Assembly (NCBI RefSeq): GCF_002310375.3
Contig: NZ_CP023315.3
Coordinates: 3,348,001-3,412,000 of the forward strand
Reading direction: 5' to 3'
DNA length: 64,000 bases
From: Caulobacter vibrioides
Lineage (GTDB): Bacteria; Pseudomonadota; Alphaproteobacteria; Caulobacterales; Caulobacteraceae
The notes beneath the pieces are model-generated. The model made no database searches. It was not told the origin of the DNA and worked only from the letters and a program-made list of their open reading frames with translations. The position numbers were made by a program, and so were the translations under genes. This document shows positions 33,367 to 42,547 of the stretch, piece by piece; the first letter of the stretch is position 1; the number at the start of each line of letters is the position of its first letter.

Positions 33367-35142
33367 ATGACCCCCACCGTCCCTTCCCCGCTGGTCTGGC
33401 GCGACGACGGCCTGCCGCAGTCGAGCCTTTACGGCGACGTCTATTTCTCCAGCGTCGATGGGCTGGCTGAGACGCGGGCGGTGTTCCTGGCGGGCTGCGG
33501 CCTGCCTGAGCGCTTCGCCGAGCGGCGCGACTTTGTGGTCGGCGAGCTGGGCTTCGGTTCGGGGCTGAACATCGCCGCCCTGCTCGATCTGTGGCGACGC
33601 GAAAGGCCCGCCGGCGGTCGACTGCACATCTTCTCGATCGAGGCCCATCCGCTGTCGCGCGACGAGGCGGCGCGGATCTTAGCCCACTGGCCCGAGCTGG
33701 GCGAGGCGGCGCAGGTGCTGCTGGACCATTGGCCCGGCCGCGCGCGGGGCTTTCATCGGGTGGACCTGCCCGGCTTTGACGCGGTGCTGGACCTGGCGGT
33801 GATGGATGTGGTCGAGGCTCTGGACGCCTGGGATGGCCAGGCCGACGCCTGGTTCCTGGACGGCTTCTCACCCGCCCTGAACCCGGCGATGTGGCGCGAC
33901 GAGGTGCTGGCGGCGGTCGGCGCGCGCTCGGCGCCCGGCGCGCGGGCGGCGACCTTCACGGTGGCCGGCGCGGTGCGTCGGGGCCTTTCGGCGGCGGGCT
34001 TCGAGATCGCCAAGCGCCCGGGCTTTGGCCGCAAGCGCGAACGGCTGGAGGCCTGGCGCCCCGGCGTACGTTCAGCCCCCCCTCGCCCGCAGACCCTGGC
34101 GATCATCGGCGCGGGCGTAGCGGGCGCGTCCCTCGCACGGGCGGCGCGGGCTGCTGGCCTGTCGGTGGTGGTGATGGACGACCCCGAAGGGTCCGCCGCC
34201 TCCGGCAATCCCGCCGCCCTGGTGACCCCGGCGCTGGACGCCGGCGGCGGGCCGCGCGCGGCGCTTTACGCCCAGGCCCTGGCCCGCGCCGTGGCGCTGT
34301 ACGAGGCGCAGCCCGAGGCGGTGATCGCCCGCGAGGTGCTGCAGCTGGCCGCCGGCGAGCGTGACCCCGCCCGCTTCGCCACGGTCGCGGGCCAGGACCT
34401 GTTCGAACCGGGAGCGATGCGGACGCTGGAGGCCGAGGACACCCGCGCTCGCCTGGAGACGTCCACGCCCGCGCTGGCCATGGCGGGCGCGCGGGTGATC
34501 GCGCCGACCGAGGTGACGGCCGCCTGGGCGGGTCCTGTCGTGCGACGTCGGGTGGCGAGCGCCGAACGTGACGGCGAGGGCTGGCGGCTGCTCGACGCGG
34601 CGGGACAGACCATCGCGCGCGCCGACCGGCTGGCCCTGGCCGGCGGCGCGGCGGGAGCGGATCTGCTGGCCGGGGCTCCCTTGCGCCCGGTCCGGGGACA
34701 GGCCAGCTGGACGCGCGGTCATGGCGCCCCGGCGACGGCCTTTGGCGGCTACGCCATCCCGACCCGCGAGGGCCTGCTGTTCGGCGCCACGCATGACCGG
34801 GACGACACCCAAACCGACGTGCGTTCCGAAGACCATGCGCGAAATCTTGCGACGCTCGCCAAGGGCCTGCCGGCGCTGGCCGACCGTCTGGCCGGGGCGA
34901 CCTTCGAAGGCCGCGCCGCCGTCCGCGCCACCACACCCGACCGCCTGCCGCTGGCGGGTGTTCGCGAGGACGGCGTGATCGTGCTGACGGGCCTGGGCTC
35001 TCGCGGCTTTTGCCTCGCGCCGCTGTTGGCCGAGCACCTGGTCGCGCGCCTGCTGGACGTCCCCTCGCCCTTGCCGCGCCAATTGTCGCACCTGCTCAAA
35101 CTGACGCGTTTCGACTCGCCTGAGACGCGCATCGGCGTATAG
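33367..35142 (+). CDS. mnmC: Bifunctional tRNA wobble-uridine modification protein MnmC
   Basis: A 591-residue two-domain enzyme that finishes mnm5(s2)U34 in tRNA. The N-terminal methyltransferase domain (about 1-235) starts LVWRDDGLPQSSLYGDVYFS and has the SAM motif GELGFGSGLN. The C-terminal FAD oxidoreductase domain starts LAIIGAGVAGASLARAARAAG near 240 and ends with an RATTPDRLPLAG motif. The oxidase removes carboxymethyl and the methylase adds the methyl group. ATG 33367 begins right at the family N-terminus; the upstream open frame is part of the B3 repeat. Confidence 0.93.
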   Translation: MTPTVPSPLVWRDDGLPQSSLYGDVYFSSVDGLAETRAVFLAGCGLPERFAERRDFVVGELGFGSGLNIAALLDLWRRERPAGGRLHIFSIEAHPLSRDEAARILAHWPELGEAAQVLLDHWPGRARGFHRVDLPGFDAVLDLAVMDVVEALDAWDGQADAWFLDGFSPALNPAMWRDEVLAAVGARSAPGARAATFTVAGAVRRGLSAAGFEIAKRPGFGRKRERLEAWRPGVRSAPPRPQTLAIIGAGVAGASLARAARAAGLSVVVMDDPEGSAASGNPAALVTPALDAGGGPRAALYAQALARAVALYEAQPEAVIAREVLQLAAGERDPARFATVAGQDLFEPGAMRTLEAEDTRARLETSTPALAMAGARVIAPTEVTAAWAGPVVRRRVASAERDGEGWRLLDAAGQTIARADRLALAGGAAGADLLAGAPLRPVRGQASWTRGHGAPATAFGGYAIPTREGLLFGATHDRDDTQTDVRSEDHARNLATLAKGLPALADRLAGATFEGRAAVRATTPDRLPLAGVREDGVIVLTGLGSRGFCLAPLLAEHLVARLLDVPSPLPRQLSHLLKLTRFDSPETRIGV

Positions 35143-35154
35143 TCGAACACGGTT

Positions 35155-35307
35155 ATTGGAGCGCCGCCGGCGACGGTGGGGAGCTCCTGGCCCCACGAGA
35201 ACAGATCTGGCCGGCGCCCCCTTCACAGCCGGCCACGTGACGGCGGACCGCCGCCCTCTTGGCCCGCCGGATCAGACGCTCCCGACGCCCCATCGGGAGC
35301 GTCTTTT
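35155..35307 (+). ncRNA. Candidate structured RNA or mnmC 3' end, with terminator
   Basis: A dense run of inverted matches (GTGGGG/CCCCAC, GCGCC..GCCGGC/GCCGGCGC, GGCGG/GCCGCC inside GGCC/GGCC) ends in a strong terminator: GACGCTCCCGA and TCGGGAGCGTC around a 7-base loop with four T (35275-35307). No credible gene is present. It starts 13 bases after mnmC, so it may be an independent small RNA or only the structured 3' end of that message. I could not match it to a known RNA family. Confidence 0.4.
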
Positions 35308-35341
35308 CGTTGGGCGCTCGGCTCTGAGATCACCCACCCAG

Positions 35342-35371
35342 AAAAAAGGGGCCGGCCTCGCGGCCAGCCCC
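35342..35371 (-). terminator. Intrinsic terminator of the OmpA-family gene
   Basis: Read leftward, GGGGCTGGCC pairs with GGCCGGCCCC around GCGA, then six T. It lies 24 bases past the stop at 35395. Confidence 0.9.
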
Positions 35372-35394
35372 CAATTCCAGCGATCAAGGCTTCC

Positions 35395-36612
35395 TTATTG
35401 GAAGTTGATCGAGACCGACGAACGACGGTTCAGCGGTTCCTTGACGCCATCGCCGGTGGCGACGGCCGGAGCGCTTTCGCCCTTCCAGTCAACCGCCACG
35501 GTGGCGGCGTTCAGGCCCATGCCCACCAGACCGTCAGCCACGGCCCGCCCACGGCGTTCCGAGAGCTTGCGGTTATAGGCGTCCGAGCCCGAGGTGTCGG
35601 TGTGGCCCGTCACCACGACGCGGGTCGCGTTACCGCCCTTGGCGTAGTCAGCGGCCTGCTGGACCACGGCCTGAGCTTCCGGCGTCAGCACGTACTGATC
35701 GAACGGGAAGTAGACCACGAACTCACGCGACTCATAGGCCGGCGCGGCCATCGGTGGCGGGGGCGGCGGCGGCGGAGGAGCCGGCTCGGGAGGCGGCGGC
35801 GGGGGCGGCGGAGGCGGCGGCGGCGGGGGCGGCGGCGGAGCGCCGAAGGTGTAGCGCACGCCCAGGGTCACCGAGGTGTCCTTGTAGCGACCTGAGAACG
35901 TGCCGACGTCGGTGATCGAACCGCCGGCCGGACCGGTGTTCTGCGTCACCGAGCCCCAGTCGAGCTTCGAGGTCCGCAGATAGCGGCCCGTCAGGTCCAT
36001 CGACCAGTTGTCGGCGAAGTTCCAGGCGACGCCGAGCAGACCCTGCAGGGCGAACGCCTGGTCGACGTCATCGAAGTTGGTGTTCTGGAAGATGGCCGCG
36101 CCGGCCGGAACGCCCGACAGCTGGCCATAGACCTTGTTGTGAACCCAGGCCGTGCCGGCGCCGACGCCGATGAACGGGCTGAGGCGGGAGTCGCCGCCCA
36201 TGTCGAAGATGACGTTGGCCATCAGGGTCGAGGCCTTCAGCTCGCCGCCCGGCTCGCCGCAACCCGGAGCCCCGGACGTCCGGCCAACGCCGGGGGCGCA
36301 CAGACCGATCGGCTGAGCCCCGCTGAGGCCCGCGCCACGCACGCCCTGCATGTCGCTGGGGCGATAGCCGTACTCGGCCTCGACCCGCCAATTGGGCGAG
36401 AACCTGTAGCCGACGCGGCCGAAGGCGGCCCAGTCCTTATCGGCGTTGAAGTTCCACTGATAGCCGTTGGAGGACGTCGCCTTGACGTCCTTCGGCTCGT
36501 GATAGCCGGCGTCGCCCGCGACGTACCAGCCGCTCAAGGCGCTTTGGGCCGAAGCACCCGAGGCGGCGCACAGCGCAACCGCCGCGACGCCGACCAGCAA
36601 CCGCATGTTCAT
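35395..36612 (-). CDS. OmpA family outer-membrane protein
   Basis: A 405-residue protein in three parts: a signal peptide (MNMRLLVGVAAVALCAASGASA), an eight-strand barrel (about 25-235) with strands such as GWYVAGDAGY and NWRVEAEYGYRP, then a very long proline hinge with runs of up to 19 Pro, and a C-terminal OmpA domain binding peptidoglycan (VVTGHTDTSGSDAYN and LSERRGRAV, with the expected Asp and Arg). ATG 36612 is preceded by AAAAAGGG. It tethers outer membrane to cell wall. The 257-base gap to the protease gene holds the divergent promoters. Confidence 0.94.
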   Translation of the reverse strand: MNMRLLVGVAAVALCAASGASAQSALSGWYVAGDAGYHEPKDVKATSSNGYQWNFNADKDWAAFGRVGYRFSPNWRVEAEYGYRPSDMQGVRGAGLSGAQPIGLCAPGVGRTSGAPGCGEPGGELKASTLMANVIFDMGGDSRLSPFIGVGAGTAWVHNKVYGQLSGVPAGAAIFQNTNFDDVDQAFALQGLLGVAWNFADNWSMDLTGRYLRTSKLDWGSVTQNTGPAGGSITDVGTFSGRYKDTSVTLGVRYTFGAPPPPPPPPPPPPPPPPPEPAPPPPPPPPPMAAPAYESREFVVYFPFDQYVLTPEAQAVVQQAADYAKGGNATRVVVTGHTDTSGSDAYNRKLSERRGRAVADGLVGMGLNAATVAVDWKGESAPAVATGDGVKEPLNRRSSVSINFQ

Positions 36613-36869
36613 TTGAAAACCCTTTTTCCTACGAAAGTCGCGGACCCGACATCTTCCCCGGGACCTGCAGCACAAACGCGCCATGTGCGGATTCAGGTGT
36701 GGCGCCAGGGCCACAAAATGGGTGCAATTGCGAGAAATGCGGCGGAGCGCGCCACGCCACGGCGACGCTTGCTCCGACGGCGCGCTGTGCGAACTTGTCG
36801 CAAATAGCTAAGATTGCAGAAGAAAATCCCTTTCTCCATACTCGCCTGATTGGTGAGTGGAGCGTGTCG

Positions 36870-38846
36870 GTGTGTATCCAATGTCAGCGGTATGGCCTGA
36901 ACCTGCACGATGATTGGAGCCAGGCCGCCATTAGCGGCGGCGGCGAACCGACGGCGTTCGTAGACGCCGACTCGCGCATCGGAACCATCGCCGGGAAAAA
37001 GAGCCTGACCGTCGAACAGGCGGCGTCACAGCTTCTGCGCGGCGAGCCGGGCTGGTCGGCGGCCCTCTATACCTCCGCCGTCGTCACCTACGCCTATCGC
37101 GCCACCGCCCCCACCAACATGCCGTCTGACACCGGGGATTTTTCCCAATTCAACGCGGCGCAGATCGCCCAGACGGAAAAAGCGCTACAGGCTTGGGCGG
37201 ACGTCGCCGACATCAAGTTCGTTCGGGTGGGCGAGGGAAGCGCCGGCGAAGCCGCCTACAGCAACGACGCCGCCATGCTGTTCGGTAACTTCTCAAGCGG
37301 GAAGGAAGACGCCGCAGCGTTCGCCTACTATCCGGGGGTCTACGCCCCCAGCAACAGATCCGGCGATGTCTGGATCAAGGCGACGCTCGGCTACAACACC
37401 AACCCCACCGGCTCCAACTACGGCGGCATGGTGCTGATCCATGAGATCGGTCATGCGATCGGCCTGGCGCATCCGGCCGAATATAATGCTAGCGACGATG
37501 TCGATCTGACGTACGCGCTGCACGCCGAGTATTATGAGGATAGCCGTCAGTACACGGTGATGTCGTATTTCGGCGAGGCCAACACGGGGGGCGCCTTCTC
37601 CGGCGCCTACGCCACCTCGCCCCTGCTGGACGATATCGCCGCCGCCCAGATGGCCTATGGCGCCAACATGACCACCCGCACTGGCGACACGGTGTACGGG
37701 TTCAATTCCACGGCGGGCCGCGACTGGTTCTCGGCGACGTCGTCCTCGAGCCGGCTGGTGTTCGCCGTCTGGGACGCCGGCGGCGTCGACACCCTGGACT
37801 TCTCCGGCTACCGCGTCGCCCAAACCATCGACCTGCGATCGGGCTACTTCTCCAGCGTCGGCGGCCTGAAGGGTAATGTCACCATCGCCATGAACGCGGT
37901 GATCGAAAACGCCATCGGCGGCACGGCGGCCGACACGATCAACGGCAATACGGTCGACAACAAGCTGACCGGCGGCGCCGGCGCTGACATCCTGGACGGC
38001 GGCCGCGGGGTCGACACCGCCGTTTTCGCCGGCGCCTATGGCGGCTACACCCTCACCGCCGGCGCGAACGGCGCCTGGTCGATCCTCGATCGCGTCGGCG
38101 GGGACGGAACCGACACCCTGCAGAACATCGAGTTCCTGGCCTTCGCGGACCGCACGGTGGCGCTGGTCGACAGCCGCGTGGCGACGGCGATCAACAATAT
38201 CCTGCGCCTGCAGACCTTCAGCGCCTCGGCCGAGCCGATCACCAAGAGCTTGGCGGCCACCATGGCCGCCGGGACCAGCTACACCGACGCCATCGGCCAG
38301 GTGTCCAAGGCCGCGCTGTCGACCAGCACCGTCGCCGTGCTGGCCTATCAGTTCTTCACCGGCAAGACGCCGACGGCCTTGGGCATGGACTATCTGGTCA
38401 ATCCCGACGGCGCGAACGCCAACAACCTCAACAGCGCCTACTACCAGTCGTTCAATCTGGAGAACCGCTACATCAATTTCGCGGTCAACCTCGGCAAGAT
38501 CGGCGAGGGCGCGGCGAGGTTCTCGGCCGACTATGGCGGGCTCAGCCTCTTTGACGCCACGCGCAAGGCCTATGCGACCATCTTTGGCCTGACGCCCACC
38601 GACGACAAGGTGCGCGTCCTGATCGATGGTCGCGTCGACTACTTCGCCGCCTACGGGCAGGACGGGCCGAACGGCCAGGGAACCAAGGCGGCGATGGTGG
38701 GCTGGCTGATGGCCGAGGCCGGCAAGGCCGGCGTCGGCGTCTACGCCAAGTCGGTGGACGCCCTGTTCGCCGACCAGGCCAGCAAGAACGTCTACGGCGT
38801 GGATCTGATCGGCGCCTACGCCAAGCCCGAGTACAACCTCATCTGA
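36870..38846 (+). CDS. sapA: Serralysin-type metalloprotease with RsaA-like anchor domain (SapA-like)
   Basis: A 658-residue secreted zinc protease if GTG 36870 is the start (TGGAG 8 bases upstream; GTG 36864 is the alternative). The zinc motif HEIGHAIGLAH is at 191-201, followed by the Met-turn VMSYF. A short RTX-like repeat segment (GGTAADTINGN and GGAGADILDGG) around 350-400 is where Ca2+ binds, and no Sec signal occurs, so type I secretion is expected. The last 200 residues, with AYQFFTGKTPTALGMDYLV and ENRYINFAVNLG, strongly resemble the N-terminal LPS-anchoring region of the Caulobacter S-layer protein RsaA. Known SapA digests abnormal RsaA. Cys residues occur only near the N-terminus (CIQC). 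Confidence 0.87.
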   Translation: MCIQCQRYGLNLHDDWSQAAISGGGEPTAFVDADSRIGTIAGKKSLTVEQAASQLLRGEPGWSAALYTSAVVTYAYRATAPTNMPSDTGDFSQFNAAQIAQTEKALQAWADVADIKFVRVGEGSAGEAAYSNDAAMLFGNFSSGKEDAAAFAYYPGVYAPSNRSGDVWIKATLGYNTNPTGSNYGGMVLIHEIGHAIGLAHPAEYNASDDVDLTYALHAEYYEDSRQYTVMSYFGEANTGGAFSGAYATSPLLDDIAAAQMAYGANMTTRTGDTVYGFNSTAGRDWFSATSSSSRLVFAVWDAGGVDTLDFSGYRVAQTIDLRSGYFSSVGGLKGNVTIAMNAVIENAIGGTAADTINGNTVDNKLTGGAGADILDGGRGVDTAVFAGAYGGYTLTAGANGAWSILDRVGGDGTDTLQNIEFLAFADRTVALVDSRVATAINNILRLQTFSASAEPITKSLAATMAAGTSYTDAIGQVSKAALSTSTVAVLAYQFFTGKTPTALGMDYLVNPDGANANNLNSAYYQSFNLENRYINFAVNLGKIGEGAARFSADYGGLSLFDATRKAYATIFGLTPTDDKVRVLIDGRVDYFAAYGQDGPNGQGTKAAMVGWLMAEAGKAGVGVYAKSVDALFADQASKNVYGVDLIGAYAKPEYNLI

Positions 38847-39186
38847 ACCGCGCAGGCGGATCGCCCGGCGGCCTCAACGGATCGATTTGAAGAAAGCAAG
38901 GGCGGGCGGCCCTCCCCCGAAAAGGTCGCCGCCCGAGTTGCTTCACCGGTGGGGTGGTGAAGGGGACGCAGAGCTAGCCGCAGGCGGCCGCGACTAGCAA
39001 GCCCAAAATACCCATAACGGGGTTTAGTTCGGCGCAAGTACAACGTCACGTTCAGCGGCGGGGGCGCCAACCCGGCGCGCAGACGCCCAAACCCGGCGCC
39101 TAGGGCGAACCTGCAGCTTTACCTTGGCGGCGGCGGCCGCTAGCCATGTCTTTGGAGGGGGCTCCAAAAACTGATCAGGACGCCGA
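38847..39186. other. Non-coding gap between sapA-like gene and AbgT-type transporter gene
   Basis: No plausible gene in 340 bases. Weak inverted matches occur near 38906-38945 (GGGCGGGCGGCC with GGTCGCCGCCC) and a seven-base hairpin CTTCACC/GGTGAAG at 38941-38962, either of which might end the protease message. The last part should carry the transporter promoter, but no clear -35/-10 pair was found. Confidence 0.5.
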
Positions 39187-40806
39187 ATGAGCGACGCTGC
39201 GCCCCCCGTCTCGTCTCCGCCCCCCCGTCAGAAGGGGTTTCTGGGCGCCGTCGAGAGACTCGGAAATCTCCTCCCCGAACCCGTGATGATCTTCGTCTGG
39301 CTGATCCTGGGCCTGATGGTTCTGTCGGCGATCGGGCAGGCTCTGGGCTGGTCGGCCTCGATCACCTACGCCGGCGACGAAGCCCCGCAGTTCGGCGAGC
39401 TTGAGAACGGCGTCCTGACCTATGCGGCCAGCAGCCTGTTCTCGGAAGCCAATCTGGCCCGCCTGTTCACCGAGATGCCCAAGACCCTGACCAGCTTCGC
39501 GCCGCTGGGCCTGGTGCTGGTGGTGATTCTGGGCGCGGCCGTCGCCGAACGCTCGGGCCTGTTCAGCGCCCTGATCCGCGCCAGCCTGCGCGAGGCGCCC
39601 AAGCGCATCCTCACGCCCCTGGTGGTGATCATCGGCATGGTCTCGCACCATGCGTCAGACGCGGCCTATGTGGTGTTCATCCCCCTGGCCGGCCTGCTCT
39701 ACGCAGCGGTGGGCCGCCATCCTCTGGCGGGGATCGCCGCCGGCTTCGCGGCCGTCTCGGGCGGCTTCGCCGGCAATCTGACGCCCGGCCAGTTCGACGT
39801 GGTGCTGTTTGGCTTCACGCAGGAAGCCGCGCGGATCATCGATCCGACCTGGACCATGAACCCGCTGGGCAACTGGTGGTTCATCCTGGCCATCGTCGTC
39901 GTCTTCACCCCCATCGCCTGGTTCCTGACCGACAAGGTGGTCGAGCCGCGCCTGGGCCTCTGGGGCGGCCAGGCCGACGACGCCCTGAAGGCCGAGCTCG
40001 CCAAGTCCGCCGTGACGGCTGACGAAAAGCGCGGCCTGAAGTTTGCGGGCCTGGCGGCCCTGGCCGTGGTCGCCCTGTTCGCGGCGCTCAGCCTCATCCC
40101 CGGCTTCACCCCGCTAATCGACGAGACCAAGACCGGCCCCGCCCAGCTGACCCCGTTCTACGGCGCGCTGATCGCCGGCTTCATGCTGCTGTTCCTGTCC
40201 AGCGGCGTCGCCTATGGCGTCGGCGTCGGCACGGTGAAGACCGAGGGCGACGTCGTGACCATGATGGCCGACGGCGTACGCTCGGTGGCCCCCTATATCG
40301 TCTTCGCCTTCTTCGCCGCCCACTTCGTGGCGATGTTCAACTGGTCGCGCCTGGGCCCCATCGCCGCCATCCACGGCGCCGAGGCGCTGAAGGCGATGAA
40401 CCTGCCCGCGCCGCTGCTGCTGGTCAGCGTGCTGGGCTTCTCCTCGGTTCTGGACCTCTTCATCGGCTCGGCCTCGGCCAAGTGGAGCGCCCTGGCCCCG
40501 GTGGTGGTGCCGATGTTCATGCTGCTGGGCATCTCGCCCGAGATGACCACCGCCGCCTACCGCATGGGCGACAGTTTCACCAACCTGATGACGCCGCTGA
40601 TGAGCTATTTCCCGCTGGTGCTGGCCATGACCCGGCGCTGGGACCCCAGCATGGGCGTGGGCTCACTGCTGGCCCTGATGCTGCCCTACGCTCTGGCCTT
40701 CATGGTCGCCGGCGTCCTGATGACCCTGGCCTGGGTCGCCTTCGACTGGCCGCTCGGCCCGGCCGCGCAGGTCCACTACACCCCGCCGGGCGGGCTGCTG
40801 AAGTAG
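39187..40806 (+). CDS. AbgT family transporter
   Basis: A 539-residue, 10-12 helix membrane transporter of the AbgT family (p-aminobenzoyl-glutamate uptake in E. coli; drug/sulfonamide efflux in other members). Typical segments are FLGAVERLGNLLPEPVMIF at the start, DAAYVVFIPLAGLLYAAVGRHPLAGIAAGFA, and SASAKWSALAPVVVPMFMLLG with EMTTAAYRMGDSFTNLMTPL at the C-terminal half. Direction of transport cannot be told from sequence. It stands as a single gene followed by a GC-rich hairpin (40822-40850). Confidence 0.92.
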   Translation: MSDAAPPVSSPPPRQKGFLGAVERLGNLLPEPVMIFVWLILGLMVLSAIGQALGWSASITYAGDEAPQFGELENGVLTYAASSLFSEANLARLFTEMPKTLTSFAPLGLVLVVILGAAVAERSGLFSALIRASLREAPKRILTPLVVIIGMVSHHASDAAYVVFIPLAGLLYAAVGRHPLAGIAAGFAAVSGGFAGNLTPGQFDVVLFGFTQEAARIIDPTWTMNPLGNWWFILAIVVVFTPIAWFLTDKVVEPRLGLWGGQADDALKAELAKSAVTADEKRGLKFAGLAALAVVALFAALSLIPGFTPLIDETKTGPAQLTPFYGALIAGFMLLFLSSGVAYGVGVGTVKTEGDVVTMMADGVRSVAPYIVFAFFAAHFVAMFNWSRLGPIAAIHGAEALKAMNLPAPLLLVSVLGFSSVLDLFIGSASAKWSALAPVVVPMFMLLGISPEMTTAAYRMGDSFTNLMTPLMSYFPLVLAMTRRWDPSMGVGSLLALMLPYALAFMVAGVLMTLAWVAFDWPLGPAAQVHYTPPGGLLK

Positions 40807-40821
40807 GCGAGCCCCAAGCCC

Positions 40822-40850
40822 CCCCGAGGCGCGCGCCCCGCGCCTCGGGG
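40822..40850. repeat. GC-rich hairpin after the AbgT-type gene
   Basis: CCCCGAGGCGCG and CGCGCCTCGGGG form a perfect stem with a tiny loop 16 bases after the stop. There is no T-run, so it is at most an atypical terminator. Confidence 0.6.
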
Positions 40851-40918
40851 AACCGGGCGCACGAACGCGGCCATCGCCTGCGCGATCGCCGTGGAAGTCT
40901 GACTTTTCAGGAAGGGAA

Positions 40919-40993
<75 letters not shown>

Positions 40994-41102
40994 GCCGAAG
41001 CGATCCGAAGCGTCTTCGTGAAGACGTCCCGGCCGGGAAGGTGTGGGGGTATAGCGGCGGCTCGCGGACTGCGCAAGCCGCCTGTCGAAACTTTTTGTGG
41101 GA

Positions 41103-41459
41103 TCAGGCCGCCATCATCTTTTCGACCTCGGCGACGAGGTCGCGCAGGTGCACGGGCTTGGACAGCACCTTGGCCCCGGCGGGGGCGCGGTCCTGGGCCG
41201 AGAGGGCCACGGCGGCGAAGCCGGTGATGAACATGATGCGCAAGCTGGGATCGCGCGCGGCGGCCTGGCGGGCCACCTCGATGCCGTCCATGCCGGGCAT
41301 AACGATGTCGGTCAGCAAGAGGTCCCAGGGATGGTCCAGGTGCTGGACGGCCTCTTCGCCATCGGCGCAGGCCTGGACTTCGAAGCCGGCGCGTTCCAGG
41401 GCGCGGGCCAGAAAGCCGCGGAGGGAATCGTCGTCTTCGGCGAGGAGGATGCGGGCCAT
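41103..41459 (-). CDS. cpdR: Single-domain response regulator CpdR
   Basis: A 118-residue receiver-only protein: MARILLAEDDDSLRGFLARA, Asp51 in LLTDIVMPGMDG, and the Lys in VLSKPVHLRDL. It is essentially the Caulobacter CpdR sequence, a cell-cycle regulator that, when unphosphorylated, docks ClpXP at the pole and primes degradation of PdeA and, through further adaptors, CtrA. ATG 41459 gives the exact family start; the frame upstream to 41501 is spurious. It is transcribed toward tRNA-Val as a stand-alone gene. Confidence 0.95.
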   Translation of the reverse strand: MARILLAEDDDSLRGFLARALERAGFEVQACADGEEAVQHLDHPWDLLLTDIVMPGMDGIEVARQAAARDPSLRIMFITGFAAVALSAQDRAPAGAKVLSKPVHLRDLVAEVEKMMAA

Positions 41460-41611
41460 GGGGTCACGTGTCCGGGTCAAGATCGTCGACAGAGGATCCA
41501 CCTTAGCGCCTTGTCCGTAAATCGGGGATGAACCTAAACGTCGCGGCTGTGGATGGTTCGACCCCAGCGATTGCGATTTGACCGCGCGTCGTGAGCCTTC
41601 GATGATGAAGC

Positions 41612-42538
41612 ATGAGCGCGTGGCGGCCCCTTTCGACGGATGAGCTTCCGACCCCGCCGCTGGAGACCTTTGGCGGGCCAGCGTTCGAGGTGCTGCGCGC
41701 CGCGCCCGCTGGGGCGCCCGCGCCGACCGCCCTGGTGTTCGCCTCGCCCCATTCGGGGGGCGTCTATCCCGCCGACATGGTCGCCGCCGTGCGCCTGCCG
41801 ATCGAGACCCTGCGGGCGTCCGAGGACGCCTTCGTCGATCGAATCATCGGCGCCGCGCCAAGCCTGGGGGCCAGCGTGGTTCGCGCCCGCTTCGCCCGCG
41901 CCTATGTCGATCTGAACCGCGAGCCCTGGGAGCTGGACCCGGCGATGTTCGACGGCGATCTGCCCGACTATGCGCACGGCCGATCGGCGCGCGTCGCGGC
42001 GGGCCTGGGCACGATCCCCCGGATCGCCGGCGAGGGCCGACCGATCTATGGCCGCAAGCTGTCGTTCGGCGAGGCCAAGGCCCGGGTCGAGCTGGCCCAC
42101 CGCCCCTATCATGACGCCCTGGACCGGCAGCTGGCCGCCGCGCGCGCGGCGCATGGGGCGGCGATCCTGATCGACTGGCACTCGATGCCGGCCGCCGCCG
42201 CGCGGGGACAGCGCTCCAGAAGCGGCGGCGCCTGCGACATCGTCCTGGGCGACCGCTTCGGCGCGGCCTGTTCGCCCAAGCTGACGGCCCTGGTCGAGCG
42301 CGAGCTGGAGGGGCTGGGCTATAACGTGACCCGCAACGCGCCCTATGCCGGCGGCTACACCACCGAGCACTACGGACGTCCCGCCAAGCGGACCCACGCC
42401 CTGCAGATCGAGATCAATCGGGCGCTCTATATGGACGAGACGACGCGCGAGCCGAGCGAGGGCCTGGCCAGACTGACGCGCGACGCCGAGACCCTGACCC
42501 GGGCCCTGGCCGAGATGGATCTGGGCGCCCTGCGCTGA
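41612..42538 (+). CDS. N-formylglutamate amidohydrolase family protein
   Basis: A 308-residue zinc amidohydrolase (HutG/FGase family). Early motif FASPHSGGVYP and YVDLNREPWELDP are typical, as are LSFGEAKARVELAHRPYHDAL and IDWHSMP in the middle and LQIEINRALYMDE near the end. In histidine breakdown such enzymes release glutamate and formate, but no other hut genes are here, so the true substrate is uncertain. It diverges from cpdR and converges on the TonB-C gene. Confidence 0.85.
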   Translation: MSAWRPLSTDELPTPPLETFGGPAFEVLRAAPAGAPAPTALVFASPHSGGVYPADMVAAVRLPIETLRASEDAFVDRIIGAAPSLGASVVRARFARAYVDLNREPWELDPAMFDGDLPDYAHGRSARVAAGLGTIPRIAGEGRPIYGRKLSFGEAKARVELAHRPYHDALDRQLAAARAAHGAAILIDWHSMPAAAARGQRSRSGGACDIVLGDRFGAACSPKLTALVERELEGLGYNVTRNAPYAGGYTTEHYGRPAKRTHALQIEINRALYMDETTREPSEGLARLTRDAETLTRALAEMDLGALR

Positions 42539-42547
42539 TCAGGCGAT

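Noticed and set aside
35156..35578. A 140-codon forward frame from TTG after mnmC
   Set aside because: It runs through a terminator and into the antisense of the OmpA-family gene; codon use is random-looking.
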